From Pycnopodia helianthoides (taxonomy: Eukaryota; Echinodermata; Asteroidea; Forcipulatida; Asteriidae), in contig CM063260.1 in NCBI GenBank assembly GCA_032158295.1, positions 14,286,452 through 14,350,451 of the forward strand: 64,000 bases of DNA, given 5' to 3'. The translations under genes and the position numbers were made by a program. Below the pieces are notes generated by a model, which was not told the origin of the DNA, did not search any database, and saw nothing but the letters and a program-made list of their open reading frames with translations. Shown here piece after piece: positions 1 to 10,854 of the stretch (position 1 is the first letter of the stretch; each line of letters opens with the position of its first letter).

Positions 1-244
1 CTGGGGTTATTCCAAACCATTTCACAAGTAAATGCACTTGACAGTCACGTTTGATCAGACGGTCTATTACAGCAGCGAGTTGCAATCGTCAGATGTGCAT
101 TTGTCATAATTGGAGGTTGTTGTTTAAAACAAGACAATTTACTTTGCCCGTTTATCATTCAAGGATGACTGCAATCAATATTGTTGATCTTCCCAAACGA
201 AGCTTTAGGCACTTTGTACTCACTGCCGTCACTATACAATCATT

Positions 245-420
245 TCCCTTTTTTGGGGTGGGGCAAGTGGGGGCAAAGACATAATGGGGGAGGGTGGTAT
301 TTAATGTATTCAACCATTCATTTGTGCATTCTTTATTACTCATTCGGGAAGGGTGGGCAAGAGTTCTGAGGGGTGGGTGGGGCTTCCGTCCCTGCCTCCC
401 CCAGCAGGTTACGTCACTGT
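245..420 (+). repeat. G-rich dispersed repeat, copy 1
   Basis: A G-rich stretch contains the phrase catttgtgcatt and ends in a CT-rich gcttccgtccctgcctccc block followed by a ..gtcactg end. Related copies occur at 3556-3705, 11505-11633 and 23872-24008. It lies in the intron or 3' region of the VWA5B1-like gene. The type is unknown. Confidence 0.5.
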
Positions 421-481
421 TTATACTGCGTGCTTTTCATTGTTAGCTTGTCTGAAGCGTTTTGTGCTTATCTAAACTTAC

Positions 482-710
482 AATTTTCGTAGCTGAGACG
501 TCTTGCGTAGGAGTCGAAGTCTTGAAGAAGTCTTTTGGCGGCAATTTGATGTATAGTCTCCTCCCAGACGTCTTCTTCACCACAAGGTCCAACCCATTCA
601 CCTCGGACTAATGTGGAGATATCGAACGGAACCTCACAACTGATTGGACGACCGCAGAAAAGACCAGATACGATGACACTACATTGGCTGGTACGTGTAG
701 CCATGTCCAC
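482..710 (-). CDS. VWA5B1: VWA5B1-like protein, C-terminal-region exon (gene continues beyond the left edge)
   Basis: It encodes VDMATRTSQCSVIVSGLFCG, then VPFDIS and EEDVWEETIHQIAAKRLLQD. The W-E/S-E-T-x-H-x-x-AA-R/K-x-x-x-x-D-F pattern is the conserved C-terminal helix region of VWA5B1/VWA5B2 proteins, which supports VWA5B rather than VWA5A. The acceptor is tttcatcccag before 710 and the donor is GAAAATT/gtaagt at 482/481. The next family segment is not found in bases 1-480, so the 3' end of the gene lies outside the window. Confidence 0.8.
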
Positions 711-950
711 CTGGGATGAAATCAACACCATTCATAAATCCTCCTTTAAACGTGTTCACGTGTTGAGTTGTGAAGTGTCGACTCAGAGCAACGCTAACAA
801 TTATGGTTAACAGTAAATGTGAACACTTTAACAAGATATAAGGTTTTTATTATATCTTCGTTATACAAAATTTATTGGATGATAGGAATACATTTAAAAT
901 GTGGTACAAGAAAAACTTAACGATCTTTAGGCCCAGGAACTTAAACTTAC

Positions 951-1301
951 CAGTTTACCATCGTCTAGTACCACAGCGTCGTTCAACGACATTTGAACTT
1001 CTCGATCGAACAATTCCTCACCCTCACCAGACTCCATAAAGTTATCCCATGCCGGGCTGGAAGGCTCGAAGTCAAAACTCGTTGTACTCCCGCCATCAGA
1101 TCTCAAAACTGGCGTGAATTTACGAGATCTGGTTGACAAGGGGTGAAGTTGTGATTCGGACTGTCGACGTTCAGTGGTTGCTTCGAGGCGTGTTAATATT
1201 GTATGTACAGCTACTGGATCTGATACTCCTCCAAAACGATTATCAGGGACGGATACTGCCCTGTTTCGCTTTGCGGCGAGTTCAAGGTATCGTTTTTGTG
1301 C
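951..1301 (-). CDS. VWA5B1: VWA5B1-like protein, linker exon
   Basis: The open frame begins AQKRYLELAAKRNRAVSVPD and continues through a Ser/Arg-rich stretch to DREVQMSLNDAVVLDDGKL. It is probably part of the long, poorly conserved linker before the C-terminal region. The acceptor is ttcttctaaaag before 1301, an in-frame stop lies just upstream of it, and the donor is AAACTG/gtaagt at 951/950. Both ends are phase 0, matching the neighbouring exons. There is no recognised domain. Confidence 0.68.
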
Positions 1302-1354
1302 CTTTTAGAAGAAACAAATGAAGTCATTTATTTTCAAAATATTGTTGATTAACC

Positions 1355-1475
1355 AGAGACTGTATAAGGCACTCTCTTATAATGTTCTCCGTATAACGCC
1401 ATCTTTTCTGTATAACGCCATTCTCTCTGTTAATTCTCTGTATAACGCATTCTCTGTATTAACGCCTGTAACGAT
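1355..1475 (+). repeat. Short tandem repeat around tctgtataacgccat
   Basis: Four to five imperfect units of about 17-25 bp share ctgtataacgcc/ctctgtataacgcattctc. It lies in the intron between the exons at 1887-1730 and 1301-951. No coding potential is seen. Confidence 0.5.
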
Positions 1476-1729
1476 TACCGATGATCAAAATTTGAATCTA
1501 AGCTGGTGAGATTTTTCTTTAAATCACAAAGAGTTTGAATTAAGTAAAATTTTAAAACTAATGACACCTTTTTACTCTTGTTAGTTATTTCTAAACTTAG
1601 TGTTGCCATACAAATGCCATTGTTACCACCAAATTGTGTGATAAGCTATCACCCGATGCGTTCAGTCCAACTTGAATTAGAAGTTGGAGGGGGATGATGG
1701 GGGGGGGGGAGGGGTTAATGTTAGCTCAC

Positions 1730-1887
1730 CGTTTGACCGACATTGGAGAGTTTCCGTCTTGGGCTGTTCTCAACAGAAGATGGAGGTGGTAACTCTACAT
1801 CATCCACCATTGGGGGCGTGGCATGTGTCAATCCATTAGATTGACTTTTCGGTGGGAAGCCATCTTGATTGTCATGTATGGTCTCAT
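1730..1887 (-). CDS. VWA5B1: VWA5B1-like protein, linker exon
   Basis: It encodes a hydrophilic Pro/Ser-rich linker (HETIHDNQDGFPPKSQSNG, later VDDVELPPPSSVENSPRRK). The acceptor is gttgccttag before 1887 and the donor is AAACG/gtgagc at 1730/1729. The exon begins one base into a codon, which fits the 1992 donor of the preceding exon, and ends at phase 0, which fits the next exon. No domain is recognised. It is called coding from the open frame, the matching phases and its position between better supported exons. Confidence 0.65.
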
Positions 1888-1991
1888 CTAAGGCAACAAT
1901 ACAACAAAACAAATTGATTATAAAAGGCATCAATCTTGAGTTGAAACAAAGTCTTACCATCGCTTTAAGGGAATATGAAAGTCATCCTTAC

Positions 1992-2117
1992 GATCTTCAT
2001 ATCCCTTCTGGGCAGAAGATCGTGGAACTGCACTATACCAATAGCCGGTGTGTAATTGGTGAATGGAAGATCGTTGTGGATACTGCACTATACCAATAGC
2101 TTGTGTGTAGTTAGGAA
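1992..2117 (-). CDS. VWA5B1: VWA5B1-like protein, linker exon with an internal duplication
   Basis: It encodes PNYTQAIGIVQYPQRSS then HTGYWYSAVPRSSAQKGYED, a Tyr/Pro/Ser-rich linker without a recognised domain. The acceptor is aattccag before 2117. Two donors are possible: 1992/1991 (GATC/gtaagg) and 1958/1957 (GATG/gtaaga). Only the first joins in frame to the next exon; the second creates an immediate TGA at the junction. The exon contains two copies of a roughly 50-bp segment (about 2015-2064 and 2065-2119), partly read in different frames because of a 4-base length difference. Confidence 0.6.
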
Positions 2118-2550
2118 CTGGAATTAAACTAATTCAAATGACTTCAATCGGTTTCTTGTGGTAATTATGGTTTTTATATTTGATACTTTTTTGATAATTT
2201 TTGATAATTTTTGATATTTGATAATTTTGGGTATTCCGGCACGAGGCCTCCGAAAAGTACAAGTTGTTGACAACTTGACTCATAAAGTTCAGCCAATAAT
2301 ACACACCAACGCGTATTCCCCGGCCTGGAGAATGAGGCAAACCGCCCTATGTCCATACTCTGCTGCATTGTGGATGGGTTCAAAGGTGACAAAGTGAAAG
2401 AACCTCGGTCGGGGTATAATAATGGGCGCAGTGTAAAAATAGTAACACACCCGGTGCCTCCTCAAAAAGTAATAGAAGAAGCTAAACCGTCCAATTCAAA
2501 GCAAGGTAAGGTCTGCATGAAGTTAATGTTAAGACAAAATGCTGCAATAC

Positions 2551-2875
2551 CTGTGTCTTGACTGCTATTCTTCAGAGGTGACTTTGGTCTTGTAGGTGAA
2601 GATGCATCCTCCTCAGCTTTCTCATTACTCGAGCCTCTTGATAACGCCTTCTCCGTGAAGGGATTACGCCGTGCCGTCTTGAGGAGCACCGATGCCAGGG
2701 TGCTGTGCATACGGACAGTATCGCACAGCAGACCGTAGACCACCAGCGGTTCACCCTCGAACGTGGGAGGATGGACTGATGGGGTTTGAAGTACTTCAAC
2801 CCCGTAGGGGAGACACCATTCTAGACGAATGTCACTGATGCAGGGCTGAAGGGCGTACTTTAGAGTGTTCAGCAC
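2551..2875 (-). CDS. VWA5B1: VWA5B1-like protein, exon after the VWA domain
   Basis: The peptide starts VLNTLKYALQPCISDIRLEW and continues through LPYGVEVLQTP and FEGEPLVVYGLL. This is the beta-rich segment that directly follows the VWA domain in VWA5-family proteins. It is followed by a Ser/Lys-rich low-complexity stretch. The acceptor ggctgtag/GTGCTG at 2875 and donor ACAG/gtattg at 2551 give phases that join cleanly to QTK upstream (phase 0) and to the exon at 2117 downstream (phase 1). The intron separating it from the upstream exon is about 6.1 kb (2876-8966). Confidence 0.85.
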
Positions 2876-3086
2876 CTACAGCCGGAAAAGACCTTTCCAT
2901 TATCACCAAAATATACAATTATTTGTACTAACTATGCAGACAAAGTCAAAGATAAAAGAAAACCAGAACAACAAAGAGGTGTTCATGCTTGTATTGCACG
3001 AACACCTAATTATAGCATCAACAAGGTTATGTTTATCATATAAAAAAGGGTTCAAGCTAATAGGAATACGATCATTGCTCATTTAA

Positions 3087-3408
3087 AGGCCCGTACACTA
3101 TTGGTAAGATCGAAAAACACAATGTTCACAGATTCACACATAACTTACATGATTTAAAGTAAGTAACGGTAGAAAGGGTTCCTTAGAATATTTCTGCCTA
3201 AAATGCTAAACGAGTAAAACAATAGTAATTATCGCGCGCGATAATTTGAAAAAACAGAAAACACATAAGATCTCTTTTCACTATTTTCTCGTGACCTCGA
3301 TTACCAATTGAGCTCAAACTTTCACAGGTTTGTTTGTTCATGCATAATGTTGAATCACACAAAATGTGGACACTGATTTTGAGCTGTTACCAAAAGTGTA
3401 AAATACCT
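3087..3408 (+). mobile_element. TTAA-flanked MITE, copy 1
   Basis: The element is about 320 bp with imperfect terminal inverted repeats (AGGcccgtacactattggtaa against the reverse complement of ttaccaaaagtgtaaaatacCT). TTAA flanks both sides (3083-3086 and 3409-3412). The interior contains the marker tatcgcgcgcgata. A copy that is about 95% identical by eye is at 58219-58550, and an older diverged copy is at 49941-50321. No transposase is encoded, so it is non-autonomous. TTAA targets are typical of the piggyBac superfamily, but that assignment is only an inference. Confidence 0.75.
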
Positions 3409-3555
3409 TTAAATGTTTTTGTTTGTTTAATCAATAATTTCAGTGTTAACAACAACAAACAGTTTTCTTATAGTAAATTCACAAAGACCAAACTATAACC
3501 GAGTGTATTTCTCGACACTGACTGTGGATTAGTAGCATTGGCTTAACTAAACATC

Positions 3556-3705
3556 TTTGGGGGGGGGGCAACATGAATAATTTGGGGCTTTTGATGTGTC
3601 ACATTATTCATTTGTGCATTTTGTCGATCTCCCCGGGGAGGGGGGGGGGGCTGCAAGGGTTCCCGCCCCTACAATCCAACCCCCCTCCCTGTTTACGCCA
3701 CCGCA
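3556..3705 (+). repeat. G-rich dispersed repeat, copy 2
   Basis: It shares the order G-run, cattcatttgtgcattttgtcgatct, G-run, gcaagggttcccgcccct and a terminal ..cacc end with the copies at 245-420, 11505-11633 and 23872-24008. It lies in the large intron. Confidence 0.5.
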
Positions 3706-6511
3706 TATGGGTTCAAACCTCAGTACAACCAGTTTATGAAGGGGGAAAGGGCATTACATATGCCAGCATCAAATCTGCAAACGAAATCTTTATTATTCTT
3801 CATATTCAATTTTGCACAATGTAGGAGTAACCATAGCAACAAATACTGCAATGAATTATAGAGCTAGATTTCATCAACATCGCACAGGCTTTCAGAAATC
3901 AAATATTATTTCAAGCGATTGAACAAGAAGTCGAGTAGAAAAAGAATCACAACAAGATTCCTATAAAGAATTCAATACAATACAAAAAATAATATATAAA
4001 CATAAGATATCCGGCAAAAAAAAATCATGCTTCATTTCCTACGGAGACCTTTCCAGCAAAGGCTCGTTAGCTGAAAATGTCAAATTAAGTGGAGTTGAAA
4101 TCTTGCGGAGTTATTTTGTGCTACCTGGGAGGCTGTGCACACTACCCTGGCGAGAACTCCGTCACAGGACCCTGGGATACGAGGAAGTACTAGAACCGAA
4201 GAGACAAAAATAGTGTTTGCTTAAAATCTATGAATCATCTTCGTCTCACATCAGTGGAGTACTACGTGTCTTTATAAACAGTGAATTAAGAATAGAAAAA
4301 TCATACGATAGTTTGATCAGTCAGGTTTGTAATTATACTAAAACAATACAAATGACTCAGGTAAAACGAACCTATAATTAGATTTAAGGGGAATTAGGAA
4401 CCGTCCGGAATATCAATTTAAATAGTTTGAATTTTTCATTGTGAGCAAAATTACAAGTACGATGATTCATAAACATTTGCATAAAGTAAATAATAATTTA
4501 CGCAAGTGATATAAACTATAATGCATTTAGAATTCGTTTTGTGATTCAGAATTTTTTTCAAAAGTCTTAAATTCAAACTGTCCTTTTGAATATCTTTTGA
4601 CCGAAAACCTGATTTCTTTACAAAAGGAATTTTGAGATTTGTATACATATTTCTTACTGAGTGATGATTCTTTGAAAAAAGAGATTTTATCCTGACCCCA
4701 GTCCACTGAGTACAAAATGCAAAATACATAATCCATAAAAATGAGAATTTATCTGCGATAGTGAGCAGTCTTGTAAATAATTCATTCCACATCTGATCTA
4801 CTCAACCGTATCGATTTCGTCTGCATGATTTATCAATACAAAATTGCTAGTATCGCTCGGTCACACTCAGCACGGACTACGAAGTGATTGTGTTGTTTTG
4901 TTACATGAAGGAAAATCCACCGGGACAGTCACATTGATTATAATGTATAATAAATGAACGCGTTTTGCGCTGCCGCTCGTTCTTGATGGCTTTTTGGGTA
5001 CAGTTTGACGACCCATCAATTCTGTCTTCAGACTCATAAATGTATTAACTTATGTTTCATTGGTTATTATCATTTATCATTTTAACAGTTATTTGTATTT
5101 ATAGACATGACCTACAATGCCAGGGCGTGTCTTTTTTGTAGAATTCTAACAGAAATCATCTCGGCCCTATTTCAATCTTTGAGAAAGAAATGTCAAGTAA
5201 ACAAATATCTATCATTTCAATTCAAATTCAAGTTCATTTATTGTCCATAAAATGGAAGTCAAGCATGCTCATGTAAGATTGGAATATTTATATGTATGTA
5301 TACACATATTACACACGGTCTTTTCAAATAGGAAAATCGTACGTCAAATCTCTCAACATTTTTGAAATTTTGAATTATTCAAAGTTAAAATCATAAAATA
5401 CTGCTCAATTTGTTTGGCCATTCAAAAGTCAACGTGACTCTTCCTCCAAATAACAGTTTGTCATAAATATATTTTCAAAGTATAGGTAGACTTACATCAC
5501 ATTGTTGTTGTTGTTGTTTTGTCTTTGTTGTTTTCAAAGATGTATTGGTTTCGGGACCTTATTGTTTAAAACATAAATTATTGGTAGAATTCCTGTTTTA
5601 ATGCAAGCGCGGAGATACAATGTTCCCCATAGAATATGTCGTCTTAATGTCCCCCTGATGTAATCAACCGAGTATGTTTTTAGAAAGTGAAACTGCAGCG
5701 CGGTGCCATGACAGGTCGGGTATCCGACTCGATCAATTCCAGATTGTAAAGCCAGCTTTCCTCTAAAGGCAATCACCGTTTATGCTTTACCTCGCATCCC
5801 ATGGGTTCATCCAACACACGTTATCATCTAGAATAGCTAAATCAAAACGAGTTCATTTCACCTTCTCGCTTTCTAGCCGGGCAACTTAATGGAGATGTCT
5901 CAGTCCTTAGAGAGACGTGGCTTATGAAAACAACACCTGATTGGGCATCGCAGTTGCTTCAACCTCCGTATCTTGGGGCGGTAGGAGGTTTCAGGATAAT
6001 TTATATCAATTGATTTGTAACTTGGATTGACTTGCTGCTTCATTTTCATGAGAAACCTCCCTCGGTAGTACACACCTTAACCTTTCAGGGATATTGAACC
6101 TTCGTAAATAACATCATTTAAATAAGTTAAGTCATGTTTCACTTGTATACCTGTTTATGTGTTGTCATGTCATTTAGTCTTCGAGAAAGACTCGAAACGT
6201 CAGGCCATCAACAATTATTGGCATTTATACCACAGGCCCTTTTGGTTGGTAAGCAGTTTGCAACGGCTAATTCTATTTTCTCATTTAAAATAAGTTAAAA
6301 CAGGTCCGCTGTACACAAGTCTTCTTTTAATGTGATATGATGACCTGACTGCGGGGATGTAGGGGTGTTAGATTGAAAAGAAAGCTTGATACATAGGACA
6401 ACCTGATAAATATATTAGCCAGGTTTAATTCTGTGTACAAGTCGCTTCACAAGCGAATGATGGTATCCGATAGCCTTGCTCTATGTGAATTTATATTATA
6501 ATTCTCACTTT

Positions 6512-6677
6512 AATAGATGGATTGCAATACGCGTCATTGACCGCCATCTTTGATGTAAAACAATGGAAAAGTGCACCGTGTACGCGCTACGCATGACTCT
6601 CAGCCAATGATAGCTCTTCACGCGTGCACAATTCATCAAAGATGGTGGTCAATGACGCGTATTGCAATCCATCTATT
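6512..6677. mobile_element. Fold-back (MITE-like) element with 44-bp arms
   Basis: The left arm at 6512-6555 (aatagatggattgcaatacg...) is repeated almost perfectly in inverse at 6634-6677, with one mismatch seen (ccgcc/ggtgg). A central section contains two further inverted parts around gtgcac. A related copy lies at 24524-24671. There is no coding capacity. Confidence 0.8.
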
Positions 6678-8249
6678 GTACATGAATTCATAATAAGTAA
6701 AACACGTGCGCTTCGTTTAAACACTTAAACAACAGGAGCTGTGTGGAAATCTTGTTGAGGTTAGTTGAACATGGGACAATGGGGATACCATTCATCCACT
6801 TCTCTCATAATCTCAAAACACATTTTATTGATCAATAAATAATAGTCGCGGCACTTTGCTCAGAACGGACTCCCCAATCACTTAACAATTTGCACTTCAG
6901 GAATATGAGGGCGTTAATAATATAGAGGAGGACCGTCAAATGAATGATAACATCCTGTACCCGGCACTACGGGTGTTTTTCAAAACGAACATACATCTTC
7001 CCGGAGGGAGTTCTTGGCCTTTTCATCGAAACCTAAATGTTGGTTGTGTCTTCCCACCGATCACTATTCTTGAGTGCTGGAAAGAGCTCTGCAGTTTAAG
7101 TCAATTAGCTTTTATATCCAAATTATGATCGTCAATACAGAGTGGCTTGCCATGCCTGACTTCACTATTCAAACATCTCTCTCTCTACTGTCTCTTAATT
7201 CGATAAGTGCACTTTTTAAACAATTCAACGGAAAAACAAAGGAAGTAAAAAAAAGAAGGATGACGTCGGTATGAGGTCGACAGAGTTTTTGAAATGCCAA
7301 GGTTATTTGTCTGGATGTTGTTTTGTTGTGAAGTGTTTATAATGTACTTGAAGTACGGCATGTATTTTTTTTAAGCACTCCTTACGTTCAAGATCATTGT
7401 TTGAACTACGCTAAGTTTTATTTCTTTGTTTGTGTTTATACTATGGAATGGATTTTTCTTCGGGTATTATGTTCATACAAGAACTTAGCCATGACTATGT
7501 CACCGTCTTTGTTTCCTCAAAAGAGTTGACAAATTAAAAAGGTGGAATGTAGTCTAGTGGTGACGCACGTGAGAACACAATCTGAATACAGTTACAGCCA
7601 GGGGGGAAATGAAATAAAAGTGAAATTAATAGTTTATTTTTTTCAAAAAAGAATATTATAGCCAAGGGCAATCTTTCTCAAATGACCAAAGAGATATGAT
7701 AATGCACGGGAATCGACTCGTTAATTTGGTTGTTTATTTGCACGTATATGTACCCTAGGTTGATATCAATTGACAACGGTTCCATGTTTCTCAGGTCTGG
7801 GTGTCAGTTTTGCGAAGTGAAACACGAGTCGACAATTCTATACATGGTTATAAATAGGCTTCGTTGGTACACACTAATTATTCTAGCCTTTTGATTGGTC
7901 AATTTGATACTCTAATCGTTTGACCTGAATCCATGATGTACACAATGCAGCCCTGAATTATGATAATTATCATTTGTATGAACCCCCTAGCTCGGATATT
8001 AACTTTGATTGACAGTAGTTAATTCAACAGTCGTTGAGAGACTACCGCCGTGATGTAGCCGATAGTTTCCCTGAAGGTCTGCTACGACTGTTTCCAGTAT
8101 GGTGTCATTATTTCACACTGATATGTTACAAAACACCCTCTGATAAAGACATTACTGTCAAACAATATGATGTGCAAAGCACAAAAAACACTCAAGGTTA
8201 CATGTCACCTTAATGATGATATGAAGGCAGAAAATGGATTTCAACTAAG

Positions 8250-8440
8250 CGCAATTATCTTTTTTCTGTAAGTCATATCCAACCATCTGAATCCTACACG
8301 TCTTCAAATATGTGTTATAAGCGCTGTGTACTCGAGAGTTCCCCAATTCCTGCAGGGAAAAATCCACCGTCATGTTGCTTGGGTGGGACTCGAACCAACT
8401 ACCCCGCCAATAGAGCGGTCTTACCACTAGACCACCGAGC
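8250..8440 (-). mobile_element. tRNA-derived SINE (minus strand), partial
   Basis: Read on the minus strand it starts with a tRNA-like head: box A-like ggtctagtggtaagacc and box B-like GGTTCGAGTCCC. It then continues with gtggatttttccc and a tail containing gagtacacagcgctt. The same head-tail order is seen at 37395-37560. The head does not fold as a complete functional tRNA, so I call it a SINE. Confidence 0.6.
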
Positions 8441-8827
8441 TAGCAGCCCCCAGTGACGAGAGGCTAGTCCCGTGCACAACAATAGACACAATCGGCGACC
8501 GTAGTCACATACCAAGCAAGCAACATGCAGTGTGCATAGAAAAGCATGGTGCGCCCGGGTGCTTCTGCCGTATGGTAGGAATCAGCCATGCTATTCCATG
8601 CACAGTGCATGTCGCTTGCTTGGTTTGTTTACATTTTATACCCACTATGAGTCACGTGACTACGGTCGCCGGTTGTGTCTATTGCATTGGGGGTCCTGAT
8701 AAAGACTCTTTGTTCGCTGTTTTTATCTACATCTAACAAATTTGCGACTGTACTTCAGAAAACGTAAGAAAATCAATATAAACTTGTTGTGTTTGCCATA
8801 ACATGCCTGGTGCTATAATAAATGAAC

Positions 8828-8966
8828 TTAGTAGTATGGTATCACCAGTACTAACTAGTAGTATGGTATCACCAGTACTAACTCAGTAGTATGGTATCAC
8901 CAGTACTAACTTAGTAGTATGGTATCACCAGTACTAACTTAGTAGTATGATATCTCCAGTACTAAC
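8828..8966. repeat. 28-bp minisatellite abutting a splice donor
   Basis: Five tandem units of 27-28 bp (ttagtagtatggtatcacc plus agtactaac) run up to the exon-intron boundary at 8967. The first intron bases of the VWA5B1-like gene, gttagtactgg on the minus strand, are themselves part of the unit, so the donor's intronic half is present five times in a row. Units 1-4 are nearly identical; the exon-proximal unit differs (tatgatatctcc). Confidence 0.85.
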
Positions 8967-9081
8967 CTTTGTTTGCATACGGTCACCTATGGCTATGAAT
9001 TCAGCCCGTCCTCTTCCGGCACGTGCCATTCCTTTCACTAAACGTTTAGATACATTCTCACCGACCCCAAATGTATGAACT
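8967..9081 (-). CDS. VWA5B1: VWA5B1-like protein, exon 2 placed (end of VWA domain)
   Basis: It encodes the last beta strand and helix of the VWA domain (VHTFGVGENVSKRLVKGMA followed by RAGRGRAEFIAIGDRMQTK), which matches the family pattern FGIG..V..RLVKG.A....G.AE....GERLQ.K. The acceptor is ttgttcacag before 9081, and the first base completes an Arg codon left by the upstream exon, so the phase is kept. The donor is ACAAAG/gttagt at 8967/8966. A weaker alternative donor (ATAG/gtgacc) lies inside the exon, but the family continues through GDRMQTK, which favours the outer one. The donor lies at the edge of a 28-bp minisatellite. Confidence 0.85.
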
Positions 9082-9352
9082 CTGTGAACAAAACACGATA
9101 TTAAAGTTGAACTTGTAGTTCATAAAAGAAAACAGTTTCCCCCGTCCAAAGATACTTTATCTTAGGTATAGGTTAAAATCGCTTATGGTTTTTCCTGGTT
9201 TTTGCCTCTGAGCCCCTTGAACCAAAATCCACCATGTTTATCAGTTGTAATTATTCCATCTTGGCCTTTCATTTCATTCTACTCTTAATGATTCTTTGCT
9301 TACGGACTATAAATCAATGCTATTATTACAGTCTATACTAAAGGCAGAATAC

Positions 9353-10854
9353 CTGGTTTGTCTGTTGTGGCTTCTAACCAGATCCAATATATCCCCCGTG
9401 TTATTGACGCCTCCATCGGTCAAAACAAACAACTGCCGTGGCCAGCCACGTGTAACTGGTTGTTGATAGATCCAAAGAAGTGGAGCTAGTAAGCTGGTAC
9501 CACCCATATCAGCTCGCATCTTCTTGATATAACTAGCTGCTTCTCGGATATTGGATTGTGTGTAGGCTCGACTGCATTCAAAGAGCGGTTTAAAGGATGA
9601 GCCAAAACCCACGATGTTAAAGTGACAGCAGGTGGGTAGACTCTTCAAAAACATCATGAGGGTCTCGCGGGCGTTAGCGATGTACTCCCCACTCATGCTA
9701 CCACTACGATCTATCAAGAAGATGTATTCACCTTGGATATCGTACCGATAGTGCAGCATCTGACGGGTTAGGCTTTCATAATCAGGGCAGTAGTTCAACA
9801 TTGATACCGCATTGTGCATGATATCTTTATGCATTCTATTCAACAAGTCTCGACGCTGATCACTCTCCGTACTCTCTCCGGTCCGGAAGTATTCTTGCTC
9901 CACTTTGACGAAGTTCTCGTACTCGGCCGGACTCATGTCCCCGTGTTCCAGGATAACGACGGGTACGTGGGGTTTCGGTGGGTGAACTATGACCTCGAGG
10001 TCACGATCCATCTGGTGGGGTTCGGCTAGAGTCACGAAAACATCCGAAGCATTGTCGGCGTATGGATCGGCATCGACTCGGATGGCATGCGTGCATGATG
10101 AAACACCAGCAAGGAGTGCGGGGGCTTTGACCTCCAGTTGAAACTCAAAGTCATATTCCTTGGAGGTTTCGCTGACTTCCTCAGCTAGTAAAATCAATGA
10201 TTTAAGGAGGAATTGATGCTGGGCTACAGCTAAGCAAGGCTTGGCCTGTTTCTGACGTGAGGAATGGGAATCTTTTCCTTCTGAAGGCACGAGTTCCTTA
10301 ACATAACGAGGGGTGAATATATTGGGCAACTTCATAATAACTTCCCCTGATTTGCCGGTATTAAGAAGTGATGATATACACATGAGTATAGTGACTGTTC
10401 CATGGGGTCTGATGGTGCCGAGGTTAGCACAGAACACACGGGTGCTGTCGTACTCTGTCAGGGCAAATTTCCCTGGTGGTATGTAGGTGTGTTGACTACC
10501 ATTATGACGGGATGTAGACGGGGAACCAGTTAATATTTCATCGTAATGTTCAACCTCACTCCGATCCTTCACGTGCACGCTGATATTCCTCCCTGGGACA
10601 TACGCGCTTCAAATCCCGTCACGGACGTCTTCTCGTCTAAGGCGAGACAGAAAACGCCCTCTACGACGTGATCTTCGTCATTAAAGTAGGTGATAGATGA
10701 GTAAGACCAAGGGAGAGTCCATTGAGGCATGTTGATACCCGGGTTGCTTGAAGGGGTAGAGGTGCCCGGGTGTGACGATCTATTAAACCAGGCATGATTG
10801 AGGCACTCTTTAGCTGATCCAACAAGCTGAAAGGCACGGGCTCTTAACGGATCA
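9353..10854 (-). CDS. VWA5B1: VWA5B1-like protein, exon with VIT remnant and most of VWA domain (frame break inside)
   Basis: This exon encodes part of a VIT domain (ending in GFEAR, about 10,605) and most of a von Willebrand A domain. The MIDAS is intact: DRSGS with its Asp codon at 9709-9711, a Thr at about 9,498 (MGGTSLL) and an Asp at about 9,417 (LTDGG). The acceptor is a pyrimidine tract plus cag before 10854; the donor is ACCAG/gtattc at 9353/9352. A Met at 10730 (MPQW) aligns with the usual MPG start of the family, so it may be the true start. The VIT domain is odd in two ways. About 15-20 residues normally found between the WTxLP and SxTYxN segments are missing, and the frame changes between GFEARMS and GRNISVHVKDR near 10,590. 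Family members are cytosolic VIT/VWA proteins of poorly known function. Family assignment is firm; whether this copy is functional is not. Confidence 0.82.

Larger units (their letters stand above)
2876..8966 (-). other. Large intron of the VWA5B1-like gene
   Basis: This 6.1-kb span separates two exons with matching phase 0 ends. It contains a TTAA-flanked MITE (3087-3408), a G-rich repeat (3556-3705), a perfect-arm fold-back element (6512-6677), a tRNA-like SINE (about 8250-8440) and a minisatellite touching the donor (8828-8966). In the remaining AT-rich sequence (for example 3710-6510 and 6680-8240) I see no gene; the open frame at 4451-4792 is low-complexity. Confidence 0.7.

Noticed and set aside
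373..481. Search for the next VWA5B1-like exon downstream of 482
   Set aside because: Only repeat-like G-rich and AT-rich sequence is present; the expected family segment is not there.
4451..4792. 113-residue minus-strand open frame
   Set aside because: AT-rich, Lys/Asn/Tyr/Phe-biased, inside the VWA5B1-like intron, with no motif.
8828..8966. CRISPR-like appearance of five regularly spaced repeats
   Set aside because: Units are contiguous without spacers and the genome is eukaryotic; it is a minisatellite.
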